A stretch of 64,000 nt of DNA. Source: Rotaria socialis (Eukaryota > Rotifera > Eurotatoria > Philodinida > Philodinidae). The position numbers were made by a program, and so were the translations under genes. The notes below the pieces were generated by a model. That model was not told the origin of the DNA. It worked only from the letters and a program-made list of their open reading frames with translations, and made no database searches. Below are positions 38,433 through 51,520 of this stretch, piece by piece. The stretch lies in NCBI GenBank assembly GCA_905331475.1, contig CAJNYU010001443.1, positions 171,178 to 235,177 of the forward strand, given 5' to 3'. The stretch's first letter is position 1. Each line of letters starts with the position of its first letter.

Positions 38433-41400
38433 ATGATTTGGACATACAGTAAAGTTTCAAGCGTATTCATTCCGACGATTTGTATATTTATCTATTTTTT
38501 TATTTACTATACACTTTTCACTATCTGCGTTTCCTTGATATCGATCGGTATATAGATTTTTATATTAGAAAAACGAAAATTTATTTAAAAAAAAAACATT
38601 TTTTTCAAGGTTTGATCTATGGCGTGATATTAGCAATATTTCAATCAAAATCCTATGCAATTGTTAATCCTGGAAAATTAAAGAAAAAACATAACAATAT
38701 AGCTAAATGGATTATAGAACAAGTTCAAGTAAATACACAAAATAGATAATTATAAATGAATTTTTATTTTTCGAATAGATATCTTCAAAACAAAATTTAA
38801 AAGAAAATACTATAGAAAAACATGAAACAAATATTGATTTAAAAGCAATTATTGATCAAATATGTGATTTACTATTCGAAGGTCTTATTTTGTCGTGGTA
38901 TAAAAATGTTTCCTACGAACAATCAACATTTACTGAAGCAATCAAGTAATCATTTTTGAACATAGCACATTAAATCGATCGTATCTTGTTAGTAACATAT
39001 AACATGTTCAAGATAGAGAGATCTACATGAACGAAAGCAAATTTTGTCATAGAATCAAAAATCTTAAACACACAAACCACAGGACTTAGTCATCTATCTA
39101 AATCGTTACATATCTAAAACAGTTAGCCATTTATTTTATTGCAAAGTTCAGTAGATGAAGCACACTTCTATTCTTAATACTTGAAAGGTAGATAGCTACG
39201 GGTTAGGTTAGGGTCCACAAAAACATGGACCCACAGCTCTCTAGTTGAGCAAGATATTGTAAAAGGTTCAGTTGTTATCTACTTTCTTTGGTAGTCTTAA
39301 TTCATGCAAGCTTATTTTCTTTTCAGACAAGACATCCATTTAATTGTGTCAGATCTTAAAACTCGCTGTGGTCAAGTCGATTGGATTAAGTTCATATCAA
39401 ATGATCTTGTTCTACTATTGGCTGAACATTATCAACAAGTTCGACGATCAATGTGTGTATTTTTAAACGACAAAATTTCTCTATGATTTTTTTGTTAACC
39501 AAAACGTAGATTGAAACCCGAAGAATATCCATTTCGTTTACATGCTTATTTAGAAACCGATGATAGTGAAAATGACTATTTAAGATATATGAGTGAATCA
39601 TTATTACTTATTATTCTGCCATCAAGTTATTCGTCAACATTAGCTGTGAGACATTTATTACGGGAAATATTCGTTTTCAAAAGTAAATTAGAGAAGAAAA
39701 AATGAATAAAACAAAATTTTTATTTTTCTTACACAGTTTTTAAACCAACAATAAACTTAATTTGTGAACCTGATTATTTCAATGAAAATATTTTGTATAA
39801 TATTGAAAAATTAAATTCAAATAATGAACAAAAATTGAAAAAATTTACTTTAGCATCAAATTATGAAAACTTCATAACATTGATTGAAACAAGCAACGAT
39901 CTTGATAAACTCGAGCACTTTTGGTAATCAATAAAATTCAACCTATTCGTTTGCCTAATGGAAAATTTCATTTAGGAATTATATCGTAACAGAGATTATG
40001 CAAGCAACAGCAATCAGAAATCTATTAAAAGAAGGAGTTATTTCAAATGGTACGTTTGCGTGTATTTTTAAAAATACGTACTTACAATTAAATATTTCAT
40101 TATTTTAAATCGTCTCTTTTTGTCGACGACTAATATACACACTTATATTTCGAAAACTGCACTTCACTTCAGAGCATCTTTTTCTGAATTCTGTTCATTG
40201 AATGGCAAATCGTTTCAATTCAAAATCATATCCTAGTGAAAAGTAGATTATATCGAATAATCATAGGAAACATATCTGACTTAATTTTCACGTGAACTAA
40301 TTCGACACGTAACTCGGATTCAAAGATAGATGAAGTCGATGTTTGGTTTATTTTAATTTAGATAATCACCAAGCACGACTTGGAACTAAAGGGGAATTAT
40401 TAATGAAGCGTGATTTAACGAAGTATCTCAATCAATTACGACGAGCAAAGATCGTTTGCGAACGACATATTACAGCTAATGGTGGTCGAAGTTATTTACT
40501 CGTTGATGCAAGTACGAATAAAACTAATCTCGCTAATCGAAAAGTATGTTCGCCTTTCTTTCTTGTTTTTCTTTATCGTATTAAGGAGCATCATTGATAA
40601 AAATCTTCTTTTAGATACTTCCATTAAATATGATTTTGAGTTGTATTACTGGTCGTCATTATCTGCATCGATTTTTAGAATCATTTGGTACTCATACATT
40701 AGTGAAGTAAAATATTAGACATAGAAGTCTGTCGTTTAAAGCGAATGTTTTCATCATAGGTTTTGGTATGAAATTTGGAAATTACGTTCAGGTAAAATTT
40801 ATGATTTGATATCGATAAAATCTAATGAATAATTTCAGCTCCATCACATGAACGACATCGGGTAGCAACAAATATTTATAAAACATATATAACACGATTT
40901 GGTTGTGCCGTTCGTGATGAAATTGATAACGCCACAGCAGCTCGAATGAAAGCATTTCTCATTGGCGAGGAGGTATGACATATTTGTATATGAATAGATC
41001 AGAAGTATCTATCAATCGTCACAATAGATAATTTCCAATCATGATGAATATCTCTCGCCTAGACTATTAATTGAAAAAAAAAGCAGAACTGAATGCTAGA
41101 TTTTTCTTTCGTAAACATAGAATGAGCCAGATGCATTTTATCACGGTCAAACGACTGTCTATCGTGTCTTACAACATGATTACTACGCATCATTTCTGGT
41201 GTCCAAACAATATGATGCTTTATGTCGAACTTTTAATCAAAATAATCTAGCAGATTGTATGTTTTTCTTTTATGAACTGTTTAAACATGGTTATTGATAC
41301 AAATTCTTTTTGTTGCGTTTAATAGTTGATTTAAAGGAACAATTACTTGGTTGGTCAACGCCAATGACAGCAGATGAAAATTATGATGATACAGATGGTA

Positions 41401-43224
41401 GTAATTCGATGTTACAACAACCTGAATTAGCAACTGAAGATACATCTGAAAGTGTACCGAAACGCTTAGCTGATCTTCGAAATCAATTATCGAATAAGCA
41501 ATATGCACTAACAGCTGCAAGAGAAGCATCGACATTTGACGGAACAGTTTGTATCGGTTTGATATAATTTTTTTGTTTTAAATAAGATTTCTACAATAGG
41601 TTTTGGCAATACTTGAACGTGATTGTGCCGATTTGAATCAAGAAATAAGTACACTTCAATGTTTATTAGAAAATGTTGATTTATGGTGGTCGTTTTTGGG
41701 CCAATGGCAAGTACAAATACTTTCTGACACGGTTCGTTACTCATAGGAACACAAATCAAGACCGATTGAAATGTTTATTTTTTGCTCAGATTGGAAATGG
41801 TCGATTGTCTCTCGCTGCATTAATACAAAGTCCAGTAAGTGAACAAGATCAACTTGGCTGGGTAGTGACACGAACGTTAAACGCTTGGCAACATTTTTAT
41901 TTTCGATTAAAAGAAGTTCGTTTAAATTCGACTCGGAAATTAAAATCATATGAATTTATTTTCAGTTAGAACCATCGTTACCAACAATAGATTTATTTCG
42001 TACACGTCATCGTCATTTTAATCATTTACATTATGATGCGCTTTTATCCAAACAACTATCAATACAATTAGAATTATTTTTACAAGCCATACTACGCGAT
42101 GAACATATGTCGTCGTTTGAATTAGTCTATCAATTTTTGAATCCATCTATTGTTGATAATGATAGAGAAATATCAAAATTAGACAATACTAAAAAGAAAC
42201 AAATGAATTCAAATAAAAATATATTGTATGTAATTTTCTTATTGAATATAGTGTACTCGAAGACTTGTAGAGGATATAGAGCTGATCTTTTCGAACATGA
42301 CTTTAAATTTTTCTTAACGACTTATGAGCTGTGTGAGAATATTTTATTTTGAAATCCAACAAATGATATATCTATCCGATTAAGATTCATATCGGCTACT
42401 TAGAATTATTCCACGCAAAGTGAAGCCATTACCTAAGACATACAATTTTCTAAAAGTTCAACTTGAAAAATATAATATTAAATTAATAAATTTTATATTT
42501 AGTAAAATATTTCGCTCGAACAAAGCGTCCAATGATTTATTAGAAACCGACAGGTATTAAATCTTCTATGATTCTATTGAAAAATTACCATTCTATTCTT
42601 ATTTCTTCCTCAAAGCGTTCGTTTTCTCGAGGGTCGTGCTGATTCCATCGCTGAACCGTTTTATACTTTTATCGATGTTCTATTCGATGAACAACGTGGC
42701 TTACTTAAATTAATACGTATGACATTAGTTCAATTTATCCGTGTGACATATGGAAGTACAATAAATCGACAAGTTCGTCGATATATTGTTAGTTTATTTC
42801 AAGAAGAATGTATAGTCAAATATTTAATTATGCTACGAGATGTATTTTGGCCGAAAATTCCGTCTGCACCAAGACAATCTCGTACCGATGATGAAAAACG
42901 AGAACGACGACAACAAGCTAAACAACAGTTATTATCCAATATACCAGGTTATATAGAGAGAAAATTTTTATTTAAACGAACAACATATTATTTTTACTCT
43001 AGACACGATTTCTTTAATATTTGGTTTGGACAATGCAAGGTTAGGTGCAGAAAATTTATTCGAACTTTTTCAAGATATTCGCCTGAATAAACATCTTTTT
43101 TATGTAAGTCATAAAATCAAACGTTTATATTTATTGTATTTTATGCTTTTGTTTTTATTTTGTTTAGAAATTCATATTACTATTTATCACTGAAGTATTT
43201 CCTGAATGGCAGCTGAAATCCTAA
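38433..43224 (+). CDS. SNX25: Sorting nexin with PXA, RGS, PX and nexin-C domains, SNX25-like
   Basis: Endosomal or ER-contact membrane protein. Twenty phase-consistent exons (first 38433-38547, last 43168-43224) give 938 aa. Exon 1 adds an N-terminal membrane anchor (FIPTICIFIYFFIYYTLF). A PXA domain follows (IIDQICDLLFEGLILSWYKN, exons 3-6). Next are a helical segment (KGELLMKRDLTKYLNQL) and an RGS domain (RHYLHRFLESFGTHTLVKFW, 40640-41250). A coiled region with LNQEISTLQCLLE leads into a divergent PX domain (LGWVVTRTLNAWQHFYFRLK ... LFLQAILRDEHMSSFELVYQFL). The C-terminus is a nexin-C domain (LIRMTLVQFIRVTYG, YLIMLRDVFWP). This order is shared by SNX13, 14, 19 and 25; the segment between PXA and RGS looks most like SNX25. 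Whether its PX domain binds phosphoinositide is unclear. Confidence 0.9.
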
Positions 43225-43853
43225 TTTTATTTTCATTTTGATATTTGAGTGCAATTATGATTCCAATATAAAAGCAAATGACTTTTTTTTGACAAAATAT
43301 ATTCGAAGTAACACCCTTTATGTCGATCAGTATTATGAATAGAACAAGAAAGTATAGCGATATGACAAACTAATTCATTTTCACCTTTGTACCAGCAGAA
43401 GTAGATTGACAAAGAAAAAAAGAACGCTGTCGAATAGGACTACCGAGAAGGTAAAAAACAGAGATAAGAACACAGTATAGATGAAAGTTGACTTTTGAAA
43501 CGAAGAGATATCATGAATCTAGACAAATTTACTTTTTGAGGAGTGAATGGGCGTGGTGATAGGTGGATGTGTCTGCATTCTGCCTTGTACCAAAACCTAC
43601 ACTCGTGTTTCTGCTTATCTTTCTACAGAACACCATAGATGGCATTCATCATTTTGTTCTCATCATAAAAAACAGATATTGATAATAAATTGAAAAATAA
43701 TATTTTCTCAACTGTTTTGTTTCGTAATTATTACAAATTACTAGTCACATTTCTTTAATTTTTCCATTATGGAATATCCTTATCACATATGAATCTTTAT
43801 TTTCAAGAAAAAAGACTTCAAAAATATTTTCATCACACCAAATCCCTACTTTC
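43225..43853. other. Intergenic region between convergent genes
   Basis: 629 bp between the SNX25-like stop and the SDR stop, with no feature seen. Confidence 0.45.
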
Positions 43854-44982
43854 TTAATGTGTTACAAATATACTTTTTCTTTTTTTATCACGAACACTTT
43901 CATCCTGTTCTTTCTGAAATGTATCCAACGGTCGTCTGCCCGAAACTTTAAATAAAAGCCATTCGGAAAACCATTGTGGTAAAAAAATATCATTAATAAG
44001 GCCAATATATTTCAAATGATATGGTAATATAATTTCCTTACGATTCCATGTAATAGCATCTAATATTTGCTCAGCAGCATAACTTGGAGAAATAATAGGA
44101 ACAAGTGATTTAAATGAAACACGACTAATTAACGGATTAAACATTTTTGTTCTCATTAAATACGGACAAATACAATGCACAGATACACGTGTATTTGGTT
44201 TTGTGGCATGAATCTCAAGACGAAGTGCTCGACTAAAACCTAAACTGGCATGTTTTGACGCAACATAAGTTATTGGACCATGACAAGCATGAATACCTAG
44301 AATCAACAACAACAAAAATGAATAGAATTATTTTAGATACAAAATTTCTATACCAAGCACACTTGAAACTAGCACAATATGTCCACGATCAGCATCGAGC
44401 ATGTATGGTAAAAATGCTTTAACTAACCAGATAGGTGAAAGTGAATTAACATTGAATGTACGTTCAATATCGGTATCTGATTCATTCACTAATGATCGAC
44501 CACTAACAAAACCAGCATTAGCCACAAGTACTGTTACTTGTCCAAAATCATGACGAATTTTTTCGGCACAAGCATAAACTTCAGTAGAACGTGTTACATC
44601 AACATGATATATTCGTACACGACTTGAAGAATGTTTATTATGCAATGCTGATAAGCATAGTTTTTGAGTTTCACGATTACCTATGTAAGTAAGATTCAGT
44701 CTTCTTCGTTTTATTTTCTAATTAAATGGATAGTAATTGCTTACCATCATCATCGATATCCAAAAGTGCTAATGAAGCACCAGCTTTTGCAAATGCTAAA
44801 GCTATTTCTCTTCCAAGTCCGTTGGCTGAGCCACTGATAAGTACAATATTATTGTTAAAGTCATGTACAGTTGGTTGAAAACCTAACCATTGTATACAAC
44901 GATAAAAGATAAGAAATATTACAGCAAATGGATAAAGTATTATATTGATTAAAAGACGTAGACAACCGAATAAATCAGCCAT
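43854..44982 (-). CDS. Short-chain dehydrogenase/reductase, SDR16C-like (RDH10/HSD17B11 type)
   Basis: NAD(P)-dependent oxidoreductase of retinoids, steroids or fatty alcohols, probably on ER or lipid-droplet membranes. Three exons (44745-44982, 44354-44680, 43854-44296, complement) give 335 aa. An N-terminal membrane helix (LLINIILYPFAVIFLIFY, about 10-27) is followed by the cofactor motif SGSANGLG. An acidic residue after beta-2 (LLDIDDD) favours NAD. NAG is present in LVANAGF. The catalytic triad fits VSSVLG and YVASK. The length and the anchor before the Rossmann fold match SDR16C enzymes (RDH10, DHRS3, HSD17B11). The exact substrate cannot be predicted. Confidence 0.88.
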
Positions 44983-47818
44983 TGATATTGTCTAATACAA
45001 GAGTTTTATTTGAAATTAAAAAAATTCAATAGTGCGAACAAGTACGAAGTTGTTTGTTTGAATAGTCTTTGATCTTTTATGAAGTCTTTTCATCTTATCA
45101 GTAAGACAACTAAAAAAAGAACATAGGTCGTGTAAACGTGATACTCATAAGAAGAAAAAAAAGACGAATTAACAAGATATACTAGTCAAAGAAGATGTCT
45201 CTTTGTCTATTGTTTATTAAGTCAAAGTATTCAAATTCATTCTAGAAATATTATAGGAAATCCTTATGGAATACCACGAATTCTAACAATCACTGAGTCT
45301 ATATAGTTTTCGTCATGAATATTTGAAACTAGTAATTTTCAAGCTGATAAATTCTATGATTAATTTATTTCGTTAATTGCGCCAAATTTTGATTGGATAA
45401 CATTAGAGGGCATATTTATATGGTTTTTAAATGGCTGAGAAAAAGCAAGCAATGTTGATGAAGTTTAATTGGCAGCAACAATAAATGAGTACCGATACAT
45501 AAATATATTTGTTTTCTATTTGGTCTAACTAATTCATTTATATAAATCTCGGTGCGCAGTTAGCAGCACACCTGGATTGTAGTATGATAGTTATTTCAAT
45601 AATTTGTAATATAAAATTTATTGTAGATGTGCATTAACTATATGCTCGATAACACAGATGCAAACTTGACCTGGTAGCTCAGAGGTATTTACCAGTCTTT
45701 CAGACTAAATTATTTAGCCATATCAAAATCTACTTTAAATGATTCTTACTTCAACGAGGAAATTATTTGTTGCTCTAAAATAATTTTAATTTTGGCAAAT
45801 AAAAAGAACATGGATTTGAAATTATTTTAAGGCACATCTCACAGATAGGTTTATCGCAGCTGATAGTTCTATGAAGTGGCTAAAACCAACAGTGTTGTTT
45901 CTATGAACAGGTTCAGTGACCAGTTTGTTTCGATTGCACTGATTCGATTCATCATGAATTAGCGATCCTATTCACTTCCTACTCGTGTTTTCATTATGTA
46001 ACTATTTTTCGATGCGCAGCTCTTTAAAACGCTGACGATCAGGCACCCAGTTCTTTTTAAAAGAACTGGGTGACTGATAAAAATCTGATTCTTAGAACGA
46101 GACCTGTCACAGTTCTATTCAAGAGGGAATACACAATGAAATAGAAAAATAGAAAAACTAATAAATGCAGTTTATCTTGGATTTAGAAGAGAAGATTCTG
46201 AATGAAGCATAGAGAAATAATAAATGTATTCAATTTTTATAGGTTTCGCTTTAATAAGGAGAATTACTTCATATCCTCATAATGTTGGTGATATGTTATG
46301 AAAATTTTTTTTAAATGCCCCATAAAATGATATATAATTTGCTCATTCATATAGATAAAACTCTAGCAGGAATCGAAAATACGAAGAAATATGCTGCAAA
46401 TTGCTGCAAAAAATTTGAATTCTCAGCTGTATATTTCTTTTCGTTTTTAAACCTATTTATGCGTATAAAATGTACTTGATTGAATCATACAAGATACGAA
46501 AGTCGTAATTACTAATAGTGGCTGAGAAGCTATTTAAAAAGATTACTTTTGTGATAGATCTTAGAGGAGGAGGCAAAGAGTTGACGAGTCGAAAGTTGAA
46601 AAGGCCAAGCAGATATTAGAATTCGCCAATATGGCGAGGCGGTGATGAGTGATTTCGCTGACACCTACCCGCTCTTCTCATTCTGAAACAATTATTGTCC
46701 AGAAAATTATAATACCTTTCAAGATAGGAATTGTTTTTCAAACTATTTAGCTTTTCATATAAAGACTAAGTTTCAATCAATCGAAATCTCTCTTATTTGG
46801 TTTAACTCTGTACCCTATTGACATGGAAGTCATTTATTTTCGAATTGTAAACAGCTAACAGCTATTCAAGTCTTGATTTATATTCGAAGTCGAATTAGAC
46901 ATCTCATGATGAAAATACAACATGCAATCGGAAGATCAATAAGCGATTGATGCACGCGTATCATAAATAAGCAGGAATCTATATACTATACTATTCATTG
47001 AAATTCCGGTCGGTTCTAGATTTTTCCACAGAGCAATCAATAATATCTGTGTATCTACCACACCCTCAACTGATAAACTTTTGTGAAACGTGTTGTATTT
47101 ATGAATATTGAAAAAAAAGAAGCTGTCATTTTTATACTGATAAAAACAAAATGTTCGATCCATGAGATGTCGCTCAGTGGCAGTAATGTTTGCAATGCTT
47201 AGATACCATTAGTGTTTTATTGTCATTGATGAATACCAACCAATGTATTTCACAGTTTTCAACTACTACTACATATACTTATTCATTCATTCATTATTTA
47301 CTGACACAATCGTTGGCACTCCTCTATCAAGTTCAAATTAATATTTAAATTTCTTAGATAATATCTAGCTTTAACTAGTTTCGTAAGTATTAACTTTTCA
47401 TTTACTTAATGGTTGGATAGGATTTCCCGAACAAATCTTTGTAAAAAGTCACCTATATTTATTTTTAATATTTTAATTAAAAATTAAAGATAAAAAAAAT
47501 TGTCTATAGACCGTTATCCTTGTTTAGAAGTTCGTCTACGTACTACAAGATCAATCGTATACACAAACAGGAGTTTCATTTTTCATGTATTTACAAAATA
47601 TCACAGTTTCTTATTCTAGGAGTGGAAAAAGTATCTACTTCTACTATGCCAACAAGTTAGAATATTCTCATATTCTATTCTTTTCATCTTTATTCTCTAG
47701 GGTTTATTTCCTTTTTCTCTCTGTATCGAACTTTTTATACAGAGGTAAAATAGTTTTAAAAAGAATTTTACTTTCTTACTTTTATTGAATTTTTATCTAT
47801 TTATTTTTAAGAAAAAAA
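44983..47818. other. Intergenic region, 2.8 kb
   Basis: No protein gene is supported. It contains a near-perfect palindrome at 46038-46078 and a tRNA-like box A fragment at 45675-45685. A GC-richer patch lies at 46625-46690. The last 300 bases are probably the leader of the RBM39 gene. Confidence 0.5.
46038..46078. repeat. 41-bp near-perfect palindrome
   Basis: CACCCAGTTCTTTT (46044-46057) and its exact complement (46059-46072) are separated by one base. After one mismatch the arms extend by five more pairs on each side. It can form a hairpin or cruciform; no role is known. Confidence 0.75.
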
Positions 47819-50335
47819 ATGGATGATGATATAGAAATCGAGCGTATGCTAGAAGAAAAAATGCAGGAAGACGTACAAAAAAAAGTACAAGAACAAACAA
47901 TAAATAAAAATGGTGAAAAAAAGGACAAAGACAAAGATAAAGACAAGAAAAATAAAAAACATCACAAACATCATAAACATCATAAATCACATAAAAGTGA
48001 GAAAAAGCATGAACACAAACGGAGTCGATCACCAAAACGTAGTCGTTCACCAGTTGCTGAACGTCGCCATCGTACACCAACACCACCGCCAACAACATTG
48101 GCTAGTGGAAAACGACGAGATGTTAATTCTGAATTGCATCAATTAGCCAAAACAATAAGTCGTGAAAAACAACCAAAAGAAAATCCACCAGCATCGAAAT
48201 CAGGTCGAAGAGAAAAATCACCTGAATTAACACCAGAAGAACGTGATCTTCGAACTGTATTTTGTAAGAATATTTTTTCCTTTGTTTTATCAAAGATATC
48301 CGAAGCACGTATTGCCGAAATTAAATTACTCAATAAAGAATCCCATGATAGAATTATTTGCACTAACAAGTTTAATTACTGACGAGCAAAAGTTCTTAGT
48401 GAAAGAATAAAACTCACCAGGGAACATAATTGAAATCCATAGAACGACTAAAACTAGATCTAGATAAGACTAAGACAAATTGAATAGAATTCGAATTCAT
48501 CGATCACTGATAAAAGCATATGATAGTTTTCAATTCAATTTTGACCGAAAAGAATATATTTTTAAATAATGAAAAATAGAATATCAACCAGAGTGAACAT
48601 GCTTTTTTTCATGATATTCATTAAAACTTTGAAGACAATTAAAGTCTGTATACGAAAACGTATAGTTCAAAATCATTTGTTTTGTATTTTTTCTCGGCAT
48701 GCCATACTCTCTTTAGCCATTTTATTTAAACAGCTATAACTCTTCATCAGTAAGGTATGATCCTGAATATTTTCCAATTTAAATAAAATAATATATTGCA
48801 TCGTCCGTAGATAAAAATGCATTTATTTATTTTTAGGCATGCAATTAGCAGCACAGATTCGTCCACGTGATCTTGAGGAATTTTTTTCTCGTGTTGGTAA
48901 AGTTCGTGATGTTCGTTTAATAACGGACCCTCGCACACGTCGATCAAAAGGTGTTGCATATGTTGAATTTCGTGATTTAGCCTCGGTTCAAGCAGCTCTT
49001 GCTTTATCTGGTGAAAAACTTCTTGGCATACCAATTATCATTAAACCATCAAATGCTGAGAAGAATCGTTTGGCAGCTCAAGCAGCTGCTGCTCAAAATT
49101 CTGCCATGACTAATGGTGTAACATCACAAGCTAACTCAATGATTCCAACTCATGGACCCATGAAATTATATGTTGGATCACTTCATTTTAATATAAGTGA
49201 AGATATGTTAGCAGGAATATTTGAACCATTTGGACGTGTTGATAGTGTTACACTTATGAAAGATCCTGATACTGGTCGTTCACGAGGATATGGTAATTGA
49301 AAAACCTATCAAAATAGAAAAATTTATTTAAGTGTTTTTGCTATTTAGGTTTTATTCAATTTGCTCATGCTGAAGATGCTAAAAAGGCAATGGAAAATTT
49401 AAATGGTTTTGAATTAGCTGGTCGACCTATGAAAGTTGGCCATGTTACTGAACGAGCCGGTGAAATTACAGGTCCCAATGGTGTTAGTTTTCCATCGTAC
49501 ACCACTGGCATTTCATCAGCATTTACAACATCAGCAAATCTTGACTCAGATGATCTTGATCAACGTGGTATTAATTTAGGTGCAACAGGACGTTTAGCTT
49601 TAATGGCTAAATTAAGTGAAGGTAGTGGCTTACAAATGCCCAAACATGCTATGGATGCTTTACAAGCTGCCCATATGCAAGCAGCTAGTTCGCAACATGT
49701 TCGCATACCTGAACCGCCTAATCCACAACAATTGGCAACAGTAACAGCTGTTGGTACACAATGTTTTATGCTTTCAAATATGTTTGATCCAGTTGCTGAA
49801 TCAAAGAATCCTGGTTGGACAAATGAAATACGTGATGAAGTTGTTGAAGAATGTAATAAGCACGGTGGTGTTGTTCATATATATGTTGATGAAAAAAGTC
49901 CCGATGGAAATGTTTATGTTAAATGCGCAACAATAGCTAGCGGTAAATTACAATTTGCAAATAAGAATTATTTTTCTTCTTGTTGTTCTATTATACTGTT
50001 AGGATTTTGAGTAGAAGTTATTGGAGCATAATCTTCTGTGAGATCTGATCTCGAGAATGAATCAGATGTCATAGGTACAAGTTTACACTCGATTAGTGGA
50101 TACGGATCAAAGGAGAATAAATTCAAATATTTGATTTTATATTGCAATTTCAATCCGAAAAGAAGTTCATCAATATGATTTCTAATCTCTTTTAGCTATC
50201 AACGCTGTCAATGCGCTTCATGGTCGATTTTTTTCCGGTCGTACTGTCATCGGCAATTATATCCCAACTCAATCTTATCATAAACTATTTCCTCAATCAG
50301 CTACAACGATTGCACCATTGAAAACTTCGCATTAA
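47819..50335 (+). CDS. RBM39: RNA-binding splicing factor RBM39 (CAPER-alpha)
   Basis: Nuclear U2AF65-like splicing factor and coactivator. Four exons (47819-48263, 48837-49292, 49349-49942, 50196-50335) give 544 aa. The N-terminus is Lys/His/Arg-Ser-rich (SRSPKRSRSP). It then shows the diagnostic segment RDLRTVFCMQLAAQIRPRDL, RRM1 (RSKGVAYVEF as RNP1) and RRM2 (LYVGSLHFNI as RNP2, SRGYGFIQF as RNP1). The conserved NGFELAGRPMKVGHVTER follows, and last a UHM domain (QCFMLSNMFDP, HGRFFSGRTV). The RRM2 region bound by aryl-sulfonamide degraders in human RBM39 is well conserved. Intron 1 is unusually long (573 bp), and human RBM39 is known to self-regulate through a poison exon; no such exon is proven here. 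Confidence 0.96.
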
Positions 50336-50557
50336 AAAATTCTACAATCGATAATGTCCAATCATTTCAGTCACAAGAAAATACGACTAAAATGACTATA
50401 CATATATTTATATATAAATCCATTTACTGAAAAAGAAATTTCGTCTTCTGTATTTGTTTGTTTGTTTGTTTCTTTTTTTGTAAACCGATAAATTCGTGTG
50501 TGTTATTGGATAACAAAACAAAAAAAATAAAACAATGCCTTTTTTGTTCTATTGAAG

Positions 50558-51520
50558 ATGGTTCGCGTAAAGCATCAAAAATCAGGACGTCGAAATTATT
50601 ATCAAAATAAAAATTCCAATGTTTCTCATACTACTTCATCTTATAAAAATACAATTCAAATCGATCAGCATGGATTTTTTGTAACATTTTGTTCATCAAA
50701 AGAATTATTTGTTCGTAATGAAGTCTATAATCTATTAAATCGTTTTGCTGATCAATTGTTTGGTGCAGAATTTTCCGACGAAAAAGAAGTTGAAACAGCA
50801 GATCTTGACGATCTCGATTCAGCATTAGAAAATGAAAAAGACAAATTAAAAAGTTCAAATAAAAAAGTTCGTCGTTTTCAAATTGTGAAATCAGGTGCGA
50901 AACATTCTTTTTTTGTTATAACTACACTACCCATACTATCGATAAATAAATTAACTGAATCAATATTCGATACAACTATACAAGCAAAAGAACAACATAG
51001 TCGATATATTGAACGTTTATTACCTATTTCATTTATATGCAAAGCCTACGATGACGATCTCAGACAATTGATAATAAAAAGAAAATTTATCGATCAACTT
51101 TTATCACTTGATACTGAAAATTCTACTGTATGGTTTGATGTTCAAGCTAAAAAATCGAATAATACCCTACTGAAATCAAGTCAATTAGAAGAAATTATTA
51201 TTGGCGATTTATTATCAAGAAAACCGGAAGATTTAAATGGCAAAGTATTTAAACGTGATTATAAAAAGCCTCAAATACATATATTACTGCATGTCATTAG
51301 AAATGTAATACTTATTTCAATAGTACGAAATTTTGATTTGTACAAAAAATATAATCTCTCTTCGATTAATCTTGCTGTGACAACAACAGAAGAAGGAAAA
51401 CAACAGCAGCAGCAACCAACTAAGATTATATTTGAAGCAGAAGAAGAAGAAGAAGAAGATGATGGTGGTGGTGCTGACGACGATGCAGAGGGGGAGGGGG
51501 AGGAAAAAACAGATAAATAA
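50558..51520 (+). CDS. THUMPD1: THUMP domain protein 1 (NAT10 adaptor for tRNA ac4C)
   Basis: Homologue of yeast Tan1, which presents tRNA to the acetyltransferase NAT10/Kre33 for N4-acetylcytidine at position 12. Single exon, 320 aa from the ATG at 50558; the frame opens two codons earlier but only with TTG. Residues 20-60 carry GFFVTFCSSKELFVRNEVYN, like the Tan1 N-domain. RRFQIVKSGAKHSFFV leads into a THUMP domain (RYIERLLPISFICKAYDDDL to IRNVILISIVRNFDLYKKYNL). The C-terminus is Gln- and Glu-rich and acidic, likely disordered. It starts only 222 bp after RBM39. No introns occur, in contrast to most neighbours. Confidence 0.92.
   Translation: MVRVKHQKSGRRNYYQNKNSNVSHTTSSYKNTIQIDQHGFFVTFCSSKELFVRNEVYNLLNRFADQLFGAEFSDEKEVETADLDDLDSALENEKDKLKSSNKKVRRFQIVKSGAKHSFFVITTLPILSINKLTESIFDTTIQAKEQHSRYIERLLPISFICKAYDDDLRQLIIKRKFIDQLLSLDTENSTVWFDVQAKKSNNTLLKSSQLEEIIIGDLLSRKPEDLNGKVFKRDYKKPQIHILLHVIRNVILISIVRNFDLYKKYNLSSINLAVTTTEEGKQQQQQPTKIIFEAEEEEEEDDGGGADDDAEGEGEEKTDK

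Noticed and set aside
39195-39240. GGGTTAGGTTAGGG stretch resembling telomere repeat, with a GGGTCC hairpin
   Set aside because: Only two imperfect units inside an intron of the SNX25-like gene; no array.
41673-41789. Frame running through the SNX25 intron at 41732-41789
   Set aside because: It is joined to the true exon only by chance; the 58-bp intron with a GTTCGT donor restores the PX-domain frame.
46570-46600. GACGAG...GAAA resembling a hammerhead core
   Set aside because: The required CTGATGA core and three stems cannot be drawn.
46642-46686. GTGATGA ... CTGA pattern resembling a C/D box snoRNA
   Set aside because: Only 45 bases between boxes and no terminal stem; too short for a typical C/D snoRNA.
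50552-50557. Two extra codons before the THUMPD1 ATG
   Set aside because: They begin with TTG; the ATG at 50558 is the sensible start.
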